In this document: positions 26,562-34,454 of the stretch, one piece after another | How positions within the stretch are numbered: position 1 is the stretch's first letter | Layout of the letters: each line of letters begins with the position of its first letter | Assembly: GCA_003566715.1 (NCBI GenBank) | Contig: PXCF01000142.1 | Coordinates: forward strand, 1-55,101 | Length of the DNA stretch: 55,101 bases | Direction: 5' to 3' | Source: Cryomorphaceae bacterium | GTDB lineage: Bacteria > Bacteroidota > Bacteroidia > Flavobacteriales > Schleiferiaceae | The notes under the pieces: model-generated | Told to the model about the DNA's origin: nothing | Databases searched by the model: none | Seen by the model: the letters and a program-made list of their open reading frames with translations, nothing else | Made by a program: the position numbers and the translations under genes

Positions 26562-27505
26562 TGTTCGATTTGCTGCACTTTGCGCTGTATGTTGTCCGAC
26601 ATATCTATCCGGCCAAAAAGATGCTGAAGCAACGTGCAGCACGACTCGACAAACATGCCCATAAGCGCATGTTTTCTCTGGCTCTATTTGCCGTGGCCGG
26701 CAGTTACCCCTACGTCGTTTGCCGGGGAAAGTCTTTGAGAAAAAACGAACGCCAATCGCTGATTTTACTCGGTGCCGCTACGGCGTTGTGCGATGACTTA
26801 ACCGATGAACATCAATATCCGCTAGAGGCATTGAAAAACCTCTTTGCTAACGACGTAGTGCACAATCCGGAAAACGCCACGGAAAGCGTATGCAGAGCGC
26901 TCTACAAAGAAGCGATGGCCATCCACCCCAATCCTGAGCTGTTTCTCAATAAACTCTTCACCGCTTTAGAAGCGCAAGAACAGAGTAAACGCCAATTGGG
27001 TAAGACTTTGGACTTTGAGAAACTTTGGCAAATTACCCAAGACAAAGGCGGCACAACCAACGTTTTGTTTCTGCACTTTCTTCACCACCTACCCAATAAA
27101 AGCGAAGAAGCCTTTGCACATCAAGCCGGTATTGCCCTGCAATTACTCGACGACCTCTTTGATCTGTATGAAGATTTGGAAGATGGCGTACACACACCCG
27201 TAACTGCCATTGAATCCTTAGACCAACTGGAAGCACTCTACACCGCTGAAGCTAGGGAAGCAATGGTCCTTTTGGGACAAATTTCTCCGAGTAAACGATC
27301 CGAATCAGCCGTCGGATTTATTTATGCGCGTGGCACCATTGCTTTGGATCAGTATCGAACATTTTGTCGAGAGAGTCATCAATCATTTCCTCCGAAACAG
27401 TACCGCAGGAAAGACCTCATCATAGATATGGAAAAAGGTGCCAATCTGCGCACAAATGTTGTTCGACGTTTTGTATTTTCGCGGCCGAAAGACACTTCAA
27501 TATAA
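26561..27505 (+). CDS. Class I isoprenoid-synthase-like protein of unknown product
   Basis: A 314-residue, largely alpha-helical protein. Two Asp-rich motifs are placed as in trans-isoprenyl diphosphate or terpenoid synthases: DDLTDE at 78-83, and DDLFDLYEDLED at 197-208 preceded by GIALQLL, which parallels the G..FQ..DD..D second motif of prenyl synthases. A KGGTTN segment at 162-167 sits where the conserved Lys-Thr/Gly precedes the second motif. It is otherwise divergent, and it lacks a convincing RR-containing chain-length region, so substrate and product cannot be named. The start overlaps the carboxyltransferase stop by one base, indicating translational coupling. The 3' end runs to within 7 bases of the transketolase gene. 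An Asp-rich helical protein that binds Mg2+ and diphosphate is inferred, not shown. Confidence 0.6.
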   Translation: MFDLLHFALYVVRHIYPAKKMLKQRAARLDKHAHKRMFSLALFAVAGSYPYVVCRGKSLRKNERQSLILLGAATALCDDLTDEHQYPLEALKNLFANDVVHNPENATESVCRALYKEAMAIHPNPELFLNKLFTALEAQEQSKRQLGKTLDFEKLWQITQDKGGTTNVLFLHFLHHLPNKSEEAFAHQAGIALQLLDDLFDLYEDLEDGVHTPVTAIESLDQLEALYTAEAREAMVLLGQISPSKRSESAVGFIYARGTIALDQYRTFCRESHQSFPPKQYRRKDLIIDMEKGANLRTNVVRRFVFSRPKDTSI

Positions 27506-27512
27506 CCATACC

Positions 27513-28463
27513 ATGATTTATAAAGACCAGGGATCAAAAGACACACGTTCGGGCTTTGGCGCCGGATTATTAGAACTTGGAAAAAACAATCCGCGCGTGG
27601 TGGCCCTATGTGCCGACCTCACCGGTTCACTAAAAATGGATGCCTTCCAAAGTGAATTCCCTGATCGATTTTATCAAGTGGGTATTGCCGAGGCCAATAT
27701 GATGGGCATTGCTGCCGGTTTGACCATTGGCGGAAACATCCCCTTCACCGGAACCTTTGCCAACTTTTCCACCGGTCGCGTGTACGACCAGATTCGTCAG
27801 AGCATCGCCTACTCCGGTAAAAATGTAAAAATATGTGCCTCTCACGCCGGAATTACCTTGGGTGAAGACGGAGCCACGCACCAGATACTAGAAGACATTG
27901 GTTTGATGAAAATGCTTCCCGGCATGGTGGTCATCAATCCCTGTGATTACAACCAAACCAAAGCGGCAACCTTGGCCATTGCCGAACACGAAGGACCGGT
28001 TTACCTGCGCTTTGGTCGCCCGAAAGTGGCCAACTTCACCCCGGAAGATATGCCGTTTGAGATTGGCAAAGCCATCGTACTTAAAGAAGGTACCGACGTG
28101 TCTATTTTTGCCACCGGGCACCTGGTATGGGAAAGTCTTCTAGCCGCCGAAGAATTAGAGAAAAAAGGCATCAGTGCTGAAGTAGTCAACATCCACACCA
28201 TCAAACCTCTCGACGAAGAGGCCGTGCTAAAAAGCATTGCCAAAACAGGTTGCGCCGTTACCGCCGAAGAGCACCAAATTTTTGGCGGATTGGGCGAGTC
28301 CATTGCCGGCTTACTGGCACGCAAACACCCTACGCCAATAGAGATGGTTGCCGTAAACGATAGCTTTGGCGAAAGCGGCACACCGGATGCACTCATGGAA
28401 AAATACGGATTGAAATCCGGTAACGTGGTGACGGCTGTAGAAAAAGTGGTCAAGCGTAAATAA
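27513..28463 (+). CDS. Transketolase C-terminal half (pyrimidine-binding and C-terminal domains)
   Basis: A 316-residue protein covering only the second and third domains of transketolase. It has the pyrimidine-binding domain (SGFGAGLLELGKNNPRVVALCADLTGS and FYQVGIAEANMMGIAAGL, with the Glu of GIAEAN that activates thiamine diphosphate), the YDQIRQSIAYSG region, and the C-terminal domain with AEEHQIFGGLGESIAGLLA. The N-terminal ThDP-diphosphate-binding half would be a separate protein, as in split transketolases, but it is not in the window. ATG 27513 is preferred over a GTG 75 bases upstream, which lies in the preceding gene. A terminator follows. Confidence 0.9.
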   Translation: MIYKDQGSKDTRSGFGAGLLELGKNNPRVVALCADLTGSLKMDAFQSEFPDRFYQVGIAEANMMGIAAGLTIGGNIPFTGTFANFSTGRVYDQIRQSIAYSGKNVKICASHAGITLGEDGATHQILEDIGLMKMLPGMVVINPCDYNQTKAATLAIAEHEGPVYLRFGRPKVANFTPEDMPFEIGKAIVLKEGTDVSIFATGHLVWESLLAAEELEKKGISAEVVNIHTIKPLDEEAVLKSIAKTGCAVTAEEHQIFGGLGESIAGLLARKHPTPIEMVAVNDSFGESGTPDALMEKYGLKSGNVVTAVEKVVKRK

Positions 28464-28491
28464 GCATTTATATCAGTGAATACTTTTAAAT

Positions 28492-28520
28492 GACGGGCAG
28501 TGTGCTCGTCGTTTTTTTTT
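28492..28520 (+). terminator. Rho-independent terminator after the transketolase half
   Basis: An 8-base stem (28492-28499 with 28503-28510, one G-T wobble, 3-base loop) is followed by a run of nine Ts. Confidence 0.85.
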
Positions 28521-28549
28521 AGAAAAAACACTTAACCAACATCAACGCC

Positions 28550-30073
28550 ATGAAAGTTCTAAACTTATTTGACACGAAACAACAAGTTGACTACAAAACA
28601 GAAATTCTTTCCGGCTTGACTGTTGCAATGGCATTGGTACCGGAAGCGGTTGCCTTTGCCTTGATTGCCGGGTTATCACCGCTCACCGGGCTGTACGCGG
28701 CATTTGTTATGGGCTTGGTGACCTCTATTTTTGGAGGTAGGCCAGGTATGATTTCCGGTGCCACGGGAGCGATTGCCGTCGTGTTGGTTGCATTAGCTGT
28801 TTCCCATGGTCCTGAGTATATTTTTGCTACCGTGATTTTAGCCGGAATTCTTCAAATGGCCGCGGGTTTTTTAAAGTTGGGTAAGTTTATGCGTTTGGTG
28901 CCACAGCCCGTTATTTTCGGTTTTGTCAACGGCTTGGCCATCATTATTTTCAAATCGCAGTTGGTTCAATTTAAAGATGCAAGCGGAAATTGGTTGAGCG
29001 GAGCTACTCTTTACATATTGCTAGGCTTGGTACTACTCACCATGCTCATCATTTGGGGGCTTCCCAAAATCACAAAAATCATCCCGTCCTCATTAGCTGC
29101 CATATTGGTTGTGTTTGCTATCGTATTTTTTGCCGGTATTGATACCCAAACCGTTGGTGATTTGGCTTCGATTAAGGGCGGATTTCCACCTTTTAACATT
29201 CCCAGCATTGCCTACACCTGGGAAACGCTTGCACTTATATTTCCTTACGCAGCTATTGTTGCCGGTGTTGGATTGATCGAGAGTCTCTTGACCCTCAACA
29301 TCATTGACGAAATCACCGAAACACGTGGCAGTGGTAATAGAGAATCCGTTGCTCAGGGCTTGGCCAATATTACCTCCGGCTTCTTTTCCGGAATGGGTGG
29401 CTGCGCAATGATTGGCCAAAGCTTAATCAATATTTCCAACGGCGCCCGTGCACGCCTCTCGGGAATTGTTGCCGCCATCATGCTGCTCGTGTTCATCATG
29501 TTTGGCGCAAACCTCATCGAGCAAGTCCCCATGGCCGCCCTTACCGGGCTGATGATTATGGTTTCCATCGGCACATTTGAATGGGCCAGTTTACGTACGT
29601 TTAAGCGCATGCCTCAGTCGGATATCATCGTTATGGTTTTGGTTACCCTGATTACCGCCGTCTTGCATAACTTGGCCTTGGCCGTACTAGTAGGTGTGAT
29701 TATTGCTGCCTTAGTCTTTGCCTGGGACAACGCCAAGCGCATTCGCGCACGAAAAATGCTGGATGAAGACGGTGCTAAGCACTACCAGATTTACGGACCA
29801 CTTTTCTTTGGCTCCATTGCCGCCTTCAACGAAAAATTTGATCCACAAAACGACCCTGAAGTGGTCATCATTGACTTTGAGGAGAGTCGCGTGGTGGATA
29901 TGTCGGCCATCGAGGCTCTAAACAAAGTCACCGAGCGCTACCGCAAGTTAGGCAAAACCGTACGATTACGCCACCTCAGTCCTGACTGTCAAAAACTCCT
30001 CAAAAACGCCGATAAAATCATTGACGTCAACATTGAAAAAGATCCGAGCTATAAGGTGATGGTTGATGTCTGA
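28550..30073 (+). CDS. SulP-family anion permease with STAS domain
   Basis: A 507-residue inner-membrane anion transporter of the SLC26/SulP family. The N-terminal 400 residues carry about 12-14 hydrophobic segments with family signatures ALVPEAVAFALIAGLSPLTGLYA near the N-terminus, and GGMISG-like GRPGMISGATGAIAVVL after it, then GANLIEQVPMAALTGLMIMV. A cytoplasmic STAS domain lies at about 415-507 (VVIIDFEESRVVDMSAIEAL). Substrate may be sulfate, bicarbonate or another anion; sequence alone does not decide. It stands between a terminator and a repeat array, and no sulfate-assimilation or carbonic-anhydrase gene is adjacent. Confidence 0.9.
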   Translation: MKVLNLFDTKQQVDYKTEILSGLTVAMALVPEAVAFALIAGLSPLTGLYAAFVMGLVTSIFGGRPGMISGATGAIAVVLVALAVSHGPEYIFATVILAGILQMAAGFLKLGKFMRLVPQPVIFGFVNGLAIIIFKSQLVQFKDASGNWLSGATLYILLGLVLLTMLIIWGLPKITKIIPSSLAAILVVFAIVFFAGIDTQTVGDLASIKGGFPPFNIPSIAYTWETLALIFPYAAIVAGVGLIESLLTLNIIDEITETRGSGNRESVAQGLANITSGFFSGMGGCAMIGQSLINISNGARARLSGIVAAIMLLVFIMFGANLIEQVPMAALTGLMIMVSIGTFEWASLRTFKRMPQSDIIVMVLVTLITAVLHNLALAVLVGVIIAALVFAWDNAKRIRARKMLDEDGAKHYQIYGPLFFGSIAAFNEKFDPQNDPEVVIIDFEESRVVDMSAIEALNKVTERYRKLGKTVRLRHLSPDCQKLLKNADKIIDVNIEKDPSYKVMVDV

Positions 30074-30101
30074 GAACTTTAGTGACTTCCCGACAAGGAT
30101 A

Positions 30102-30545
30102 TTACACAACGAACCACAAAGGAGGCACAAAGGGCCACGGAGATAAAACTTCGTGAAACTTTGTGCCTTCTTTGTGCAACTTTGTGCAACTTTGTGGTAA
30201 AGCTGGCTTGGTTGTTACACAGAGAACCACGGAGGAGTCACAGAGGACCACAGAGAACTTTCAGAATGTATTAATCTTCGTGAAACTTTGTGCCTTCTTT
30301 GTGCAACTTTGTGGAATAGCTCTACGAATTGATTATTACACAAAGAACCACGAAGGAGTCACAAAGGACCACAGAGATAAATCTTCGTGAAACTTTGTGC
30401 CTTCTTTGTGCAACTTTGTGGAATAGCTTTACAAGGTTGTTACACAAAGAACCGCTAAGAAGTCACAAAGGACCACAGAGAAAAACTTCGTGAAACTTAG
30501 TGCCTTCTTTGTGAAACTTTGTGGAATAGCTTTACGACTTGGTTG
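30102..30545. repeat. Four-copy imperfect tandem repeat with internal inverted repeats
   Basis: Four units begin with TTACAC at 30102, 30215, 30336 and 30440 (lengths 113, 121, 104 and 106); a fifth TTACAC at 30546 starts a unit that immediately degenerates. Each unit has a left half of the type ACAAAGAACCACGAAGGAG plus CACAAAGGACCACAGAG and a right half of the type CTTCGTGAAACTTTGTGCC plus TTCTTTGTGCAACTTTGTGG. The halves are partly reverse complementary, so each unit can fold into a hairpin. Similar CACAAAG/CTTTGTG boilerplate is widespread in Bacteroidota intergenic DNA. The open frame at 30163-30390 lies in the repeats and is not a gene. Confidence 0.9.
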
Positions 30546-30606
30546 TTACACAATTAATTAATCAAAAACCAAAAACGCAGCGTATTATTTGCGCTTATAT
30601 CGTCTA

Positions 30607-30628
30607 CAAAAAGTTCCAGCACAGAACT
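30607..30628 (-). terminator. Weak terminator candidate downstream of pepD
   Basis: On the minus strand a 5-base stem (AGTTC with GAACT, 30624-30628 and 30612-30616) is followed by five Ts. It is short, so only a tentative call. The remaining bases between the repeat array and pepD show nothing else. Confidence 0.35.
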
Positions 30629-30664
30629 AAAAACTGCAGTAAAAATTTTGTAAAGAGACGTGTC

Positions 30665-32104
30665 TTACAAACGCTCCAACGTATCCAACGTCAACTTCCA
30701 AAACTTCTGTACCGAGGAGATAGACACGCGCTCGTCGGGTGAGTGCGCACCTCGGATGGTGGGGCCGTAGGAAATCATGTCCAGATTGGGATAGTGCTTG
30801 CCAATCAAACCACACTCTAGTCCGGCATGACAGATGGTAATACGTGGTGAAGCGTCAAAGTTGGCTTCGTAGGCGTCCTTCATCAAGTTCACAACCTTGG
30901 AATCGCTTTTGGGCTGCCATCCGGGGTATTGTCCACTGTGCTCAACCTCGGCACCAATGGCAGCAAATGCAGAGCCCACGGTTTTACCAGCAAAATCGCG
31001 GGCAGCATCTATTGACGAGCGCTGTAAGCTCAAGGTAGTAAAGTGACCGTCTTTGATGACAACGCGGGCCAAATTGGACGAAGTCTCTGTGAGTCCGGGT
31101 ACTTCCGGACTAAGGCGAAAAACGCCATTGGGGCAGCCAGCAATGCTGTTGAGCATGTTAAGAGACTCGTTGTACTCTGCGGCCAATTTTATCCCCAAGG
31201 CCGGTTGAATACTCAAGGTCATATTGGGGTCGGTCTTGGCGTAGATACCTTTCATGGCGTCAAAGACTTGTTGTATTTTCTCAATCAACGCCTCGGCCTT
31301 ACTCTCTGGTAAAGCAATGATGGCACTGGCCTCACGAGGAATCGCGTTACGCAAACTCCCTCCGTCAAATGAAACCAAGCGAATATTGGGCGCAGCTTCT
31401 AAGATGAGCTGGGCTAAGAGAATATTGGCGTTCCCCAACCCCAAGTGAATTTCCATACCACTGTGTCCACCTTGCAGTCCGTGCAACACCACGTTATAAC
31501 CGCTAAATCCATCACCCAATTCTTCTTTGTCGTAATAGTAATTGGTGGTGGTATCCACACCGCCGGCACTGCCAATGGTAAACTCATCGTCTTCTTCGGT
31601 ATCCATGTTCAGGAGAATTTCTCCCGAGAGTAAATCCTCAGATAAATGCTGTGCGCCTGTCATACCCGCTTCTTCGTCAACCGTAAACAAGGCTTCTAAT
31701 GCAGGATGAGCAATATCTTTAGATGCGAGAATGGCCATCATGGTCGCCACGGCCATACCGTTGTCGGCGCCCAAAGTCGTCCCCTCTGCCTTTACCCAGT
31801 CGCCTTCAATTTTCATACGAATGCCTTCCGTATCGAAGTCAAACTCCGTATCGGCGTTCTTTTGGTGAACCATATCTACGTGCCCTTGCATCACTACTTT
31901 GGGACTTCCCTCCTTTCCCGCAGTGGCCGGTTTGTAAATCACAATATTGCCCACACTGTCTTGCTTGTGGGTTAATCCGTGCTCATCAGCAAACGCTTTT
32001 ACCCAAGCCAATACCTCCTCCTCCTTCTTAGAGGCGCGGGGAATGGCGTTGAGTTGTTCGAAGTAAGTCCAAACGGATTGGGGTGAAAGTTGAGAAACAG
32101 ACAT
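30665..32104 (-). CDS. pepD: Aminoacyl-histidine dipeptidase (M20 family)
   Basis: A 479-residue cytoplasmic di-zinc peptidase that hydrolyses dipeptides such as carnosine-type Xaa-His. M20C signatures are MQGHVDMVHQKN (zinc-ligand His and Asp nearby), TTLGADNGMAVA (bridging Asp), VDEEAGMTGA (catalytic Glu and zinc Glu), and the lid domain at about 205-365 containing GLQGGHSGMEIH. The C-terminal half has ICHAGLECGLIG and SYGPTIRGAHSPDERV, with the last zinc-ligand His. Length agrees with E. coli PepD (485). It is 31 bases downstream of the osmC-like gene on the same strand. Confidence 0.95.
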   Translation of the reverse strand: MSVSQLSPQSVWTYFEQLNAIPRASKKEEEVLAWVKAFADEHGLTHKQDSVGNIVIYKPATAGKEGSPKVVMQGHVDMVHQKNADTEFDFDTEGIRMKIEGDWVKAEGTTLGADNGMAVATMMAILASKDIAHPALEALFTVDEEAGMTGAQHLSEDLLSGEILLNMDTEEDDEFTIGSAGGVDTTTNYYYDKEELGDGFSGYNVVLHGLQGGHSGMEIHLGLGNANILLAQLILEAAPNIRLVSFDGGSLRNAIPREASAIIALPESKAEALIEKIQQVFDAMKGIYAKTDPNMTLSIQPALGIKLAAEYNESLNMLNSIAGCPNGVFRLSPEVPGLTETSSNLARVVIKDGHFTTLSLQRSSIDAARDFAGKTVGSAFAAIGAEVEHSGQYPGWQPKSDSKVVNLMKDAYEANFDASPRITICHAGLECGLIGKHYPNLDMISYGPTIRGAHSPDERVSISSVQKFWKLTLDTLERL

Positions 32105-32135
32105 TTAATTGTTGTTTTTAAAGTTGATACAGTGT

Positions 32136-32540
32136 TTACAAATCCCAAGAAAAGGTAACGAGTTGTTCCAATTCCGGGTGAAGGCTTTTGGCAACCGGAC
32201 AGTTTCGTCCAATTTGCTCTAAGCGACCTCTCAAAGACGGATTGATTTGTTTGGGTAAACGAATATCCACTTCCACCTTTGAAATGCGTCTTGGGTCAGA
32301 AGCCATGGTTTTTTTGACAGAGGCCGACGCGCCGATCATGTCAATTTGCTTTGACTCTGCATAAATACCCATTACCGTGAGCATACACGAGGCCAAAGAG
32401 GCAGCCACCATATCCGTAGGACTAAACGCTTGTCCCTTGCCGTGGTTATCGACGGGGGCATCGCTAATCACCTTTTCACCCGACGCTTGGTGGGTGAGTG
32501 TACAGCGAAGGTCACCGGAGTAAGTTACGTTTGCGGTCAT
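32136..32540 (-). CDS. OsmC/Ohr-family peroxiredoxin-like protein
   Basis: A 134-residue protein of the OsmC superfamily, thiol-dependent peroxidases for organic hydroperoxides. Both redox cysteines are present: Cys52 in ASLASCMLTVMG and Cys114 in GRNCPVAKSLHP. The FSPTDMVAASLA motif before Cys52 is characteristic. Length and the Cys spacing are typical for the OsmC rather than Ohr subgroup. It lies just downstream of the sucC terminator and 31 bases before pepD, so the two may be co-transcribed, although no separate promoter was recognised in the 54-base gap after sucC. Confidence 0.92.
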   Translation of the reverse strand: MTANVTYSGDLRCTLTHQASGEKVISDAPVDNHGKGQAFSPTDMVAASLASCMLTVMGIYAESKQIDMIGASASVKKTMASDPRRISKVEVDIRLPKQINPSLRGRLEQIGRNCPVAKSLHPELEQLVTFSWDL

Positions 32541-32548
32541 AGTGGAAA

Positions 32549-32574
32549 TAAAAAAGGAGGGACTAATCCCTCCT
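32549..32574 (-). terminator. Terminator of sucC
   Basis: On the minus strand an 8-base perfect stem (32567-32574 with 32555-32562, 4-base loop) is followed by a T-run (As at 32549-32554 on the plus strand). Confidence 0.85.
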
Positions 32575-32594
32575 GAGTATGTGAAAAAATAATT

Positions 32595-33782
32595 TTAGAC
32601 AAGCTCTCCAACCAAGTCTGCCGCTTCTTTCAGCATGATGGCAGAGTGTACTTTAAGTCCACTGTCGTCAATGATTTGCTTGGCTTCTTCAGCGTTGGTT
32701 CCTTGCAAGCGCACGATGATAGGAATACCGATATCGCCAATGTTTTTGTAGGCGTCTACGATTCCTTGTGCCACGCGATCGCAGCGAACGATACCGCCAA
32801 AGATATTCACCAAAATGGCTTTTACGTTCTCGTCTTTAAGGATGATGCGGAAGGCTTTTTCTACACGAGCAGCATCAGCCGTACCACCTACGTCGAGGAA
32901 GTTGGCAGGATTACCACCGGCCATTTTAATGATGTCCATCGTGGCCATTGCCAAACCGGCACCGTTTACCATACACCCAACATTTCCGTCGAGCTTAACG
33001 AAGTTTAGACCAACTTCACCAGCTTCAACTTCTGTAGGGTCTTCTTCGCGCTTATCGCGCATAGCGGCGTAATCCGGGTGACGGAAAAGTCCGTTATCGT
33101 CGAGGGTTACTTTAGCGTCAACCGCAAGAATTTTATCGTCTGATGTTTTCAACACCGGGTTGATTTCAAATAGTCCGGCATCGATACCGTCGTAGGCGTT
33201 GTAAAGTGCGGTGACAAACTTCACCATTTCTTTGAACGCCTTTCCGCTTAGTCCTAGGTTAAAGGCAATTTTACGCGCTTGGAAACCTTGCAGTCCCGTA
33301 CGAGGATCTACCTCCTCAGTAAAGATGAGCTCCGGCGTTTTCTCAGCTACCTCTTCGATGTCCATTCCACCTTCGGTAGAGTACATAATAATGTTGCGGC
33401 CATTCTGGCGATCGAGCAACACAGACATGTAGATTTCGCTGGTTTCACTTTCTCCGGGGTAGTAAACATCTTCAGCGATGAGCACTTGGTGTACCGGTTT
33501 ACCTTCTTTAGAGGTTTGTGGGGTCACCAACTGCATACCAATAATATTTCCGGCAATTTCACGAACTTCATCAAGGGATTTGGCCAATTTTACACCGCCG
33601 CCTTTTCCGCGACCACCGGCGTGTATTTGTGCTTTAACAACGTACCATTCGGTACCAGTTTCTGCATTGAGCTTTTTAGCCGCTTCTACCGCTTCTTCGG
33701 GCGTGCTGGCTACAATTCCGCGTTGGATGTTTACACCAAATGTGCTGAGGATTTCCTTTCCTTGATATTCGTGAAGATTCAT
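32595..33782 (-). CDS. sucC: Succinyl-CoA synthetase beta subunit
   Basis: The beta subunit of the TCA-cycle enzyme that makes ATP or GTP from succinyl-CoA, 395 residues. The N-terminal ATP-grasp domain has MNLHEYQGKEIL, KAQIHAGGRGKGGGVKLA and GLFEINPV, and the C-terminal CoA-ligase domain has FLDVGGTADAARV and ILVNIFGGIVRCDRVA, plus RLQGTNAEEAKQII at the end. Length fits the ADP/GDP-forming bacterial enzyme (388-400). The alpha subunit gene sucD is not adjacent, as in many Bacteroidota where they are separated. It has its own promoter and terminator. Confidence 0.97.
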   Translation of the reverse strand: MNLHEYQGKEILSTFGVNIQRGIVASTPEEAVEAAKKLNAETGTEWYVVKAQIHAGGRGKGGGVKLAKSLDEVREIAGNIIGMQLVTPQTSKEGKPVHQVLIAEDVYYPGESETSEIYMSVLLDRQNGRNIIMYSTEGGMDIEEVAEKTPELIFTEEVDPRTGLQGFQARKIAFNLGLSGKAFKEMVKFVTALYNAYDGIDAGLFEINPVLKTSDDKILAVDAKVTLDDNGLFRHPDYAAMRDKREEDPTEVEAGEVGLNFVKLDGNVGCMVNGAGLAMATMDIIKMAGGNPANFLDVGGTADAARVEKAFRIILKDENVKAILVNIFGGIVRCDRVAQGIVDAYKNIGDIGIPIIVRLQGTNAEEAKQIIDDSGLKVHSAIMLKEAADLVGELV

Positions 33783-33820
33783 GTATAATTGCGTTTAGTC
33801 AAGTTAAATTTAATCGACGA

Positions 33821-33851
33821 CAAAAGTAAGTGTGAGAAGGAGTAAAAACAA
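33821..33851 (-). promoter_or_regulatory. Promoter of sucC
   Basis: On the minus strand TTG (33849-33851), a 20-base spacer and TACTTTTG (33821-33828) give a complete -33/-7 Bacteroidota promoter. Expected initiation is about 33815, leaving a leader of roughly 33 bases. Confidence 0.8.
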
Positions 33852-33863
33852 GTTTTAAGATAC

Positions 33864-34430
33864 CTATTGTTTTAATAAATCCACCAATTCATTCAACGTT
33901 CGCAGGCCCTTATTCTCGTTGTACCACTTTTGCATTTCTTCCAAAATCATGTGGATATTGCTGGTAGTGGCTTTTAGTTGTTCGTAAGTAGCCTGAGCGA
34001 TTTCAGGTCTTGGGCCCCAAGTATTAATTACCTCAAAGGTGGGTGTCATACGAATCAACTTGGGAATACTTCGTGCACCATTGGTGGTAAACTGATCCAT
34101 GACTTCGAGGTTCTCATCGCGAAAAATATAGCGAGGTTGGACACCACAAACGGCAGCTACGTCTTCAATAACCGGTATAATGTGCGCGGCGTCACCGCAC
34201 CAATATTCGGTTAAAACCAGCCACTCCTCTTCAATACCTGTACCGGGGAGCTCTTGCCACGCATCAAAGTTGCGCCAAGGTTTTCTGTTGACCCAACGAT
34301 TGTTTCGAGATAGATTAATTTTTACGTAACGTCCCAATTCTGTATCGGATGTTTTGAGAATTTCATCCGGCCATTTTTCAACATATTCTGAAAACAGCAA
34401 TCCGCTCTCGTGAGCTTTTTTTAAATCCAT
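33864..34430 (-). CDS. Thioredoxin-like family protein with a single-cysteine active site
   Basis: A 188-residue cytoplasmic protein with a thioredoxin-like fold. The active-site segment VLTEYWCGDAAHIIPVIEDVA has one Cys followed by Gly-Asp rather than CxxC, and ARSIPKLI supplies the cis-Pro region. This is the pattern of the Thioredoxin_9-like family widespread in Bacteroidota. Without the second Cys, standard disulfide exchange is not expected, so a monothiol or non-redox role is likely. A basic Arg/Trp-rich stretch (NRWVNRKPWRNFDAW) precedes the active site. It follows rocD by 24 bases on the same strand and is probably the last gene of that operon. Confidence 0.85.
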   Translation of the reverse strand: MDLKKAHESGLLFSEYVEKWPDEILKTSDTELGRYVKINLSRNNRWVNRKPWRNFDAWQELPGTGIEEEWLVLTEYWCGDAAHIIPVIEDVAAVCGVQPRYIFRDENLEVMDQFTTNGARSIPKLIRMTPTFEVINTWGPRPEIAQATYEQLKATTSNIHMILEEMQKWYNENKGLRTLNELVDLLKQ

Positions 34431-34454
34431 GGTTTTATGGTAAAATACCTGATG

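Noticed and set aside
26561-27505. Calling this gene a farnesyl or geranylgeranyl diphosphate synthase
   Set aside because: Only the Asp motifs and a KGG fit; the flanking conserved Arg, chain-length and C-terminal motifs are not recognisable, so a specific product would be invented.
30163-30390. 75-codon open frame in the repeat array
   Set aside because: Its sequence is the translated tandem repeat (LCNFVQLCG-type words recur) and there is no promoter or domain.
30102-30545. Possible CRISPR array
   Set aside because: The units are tandem copies of the whole 104-121 bases with no constant short repeat separated by unique spacers, and no cas gene is present.
33864-34430. Classical thioredoxin
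   Set aside because: The active site is WCGD with a single Cys; CxxC is missing.
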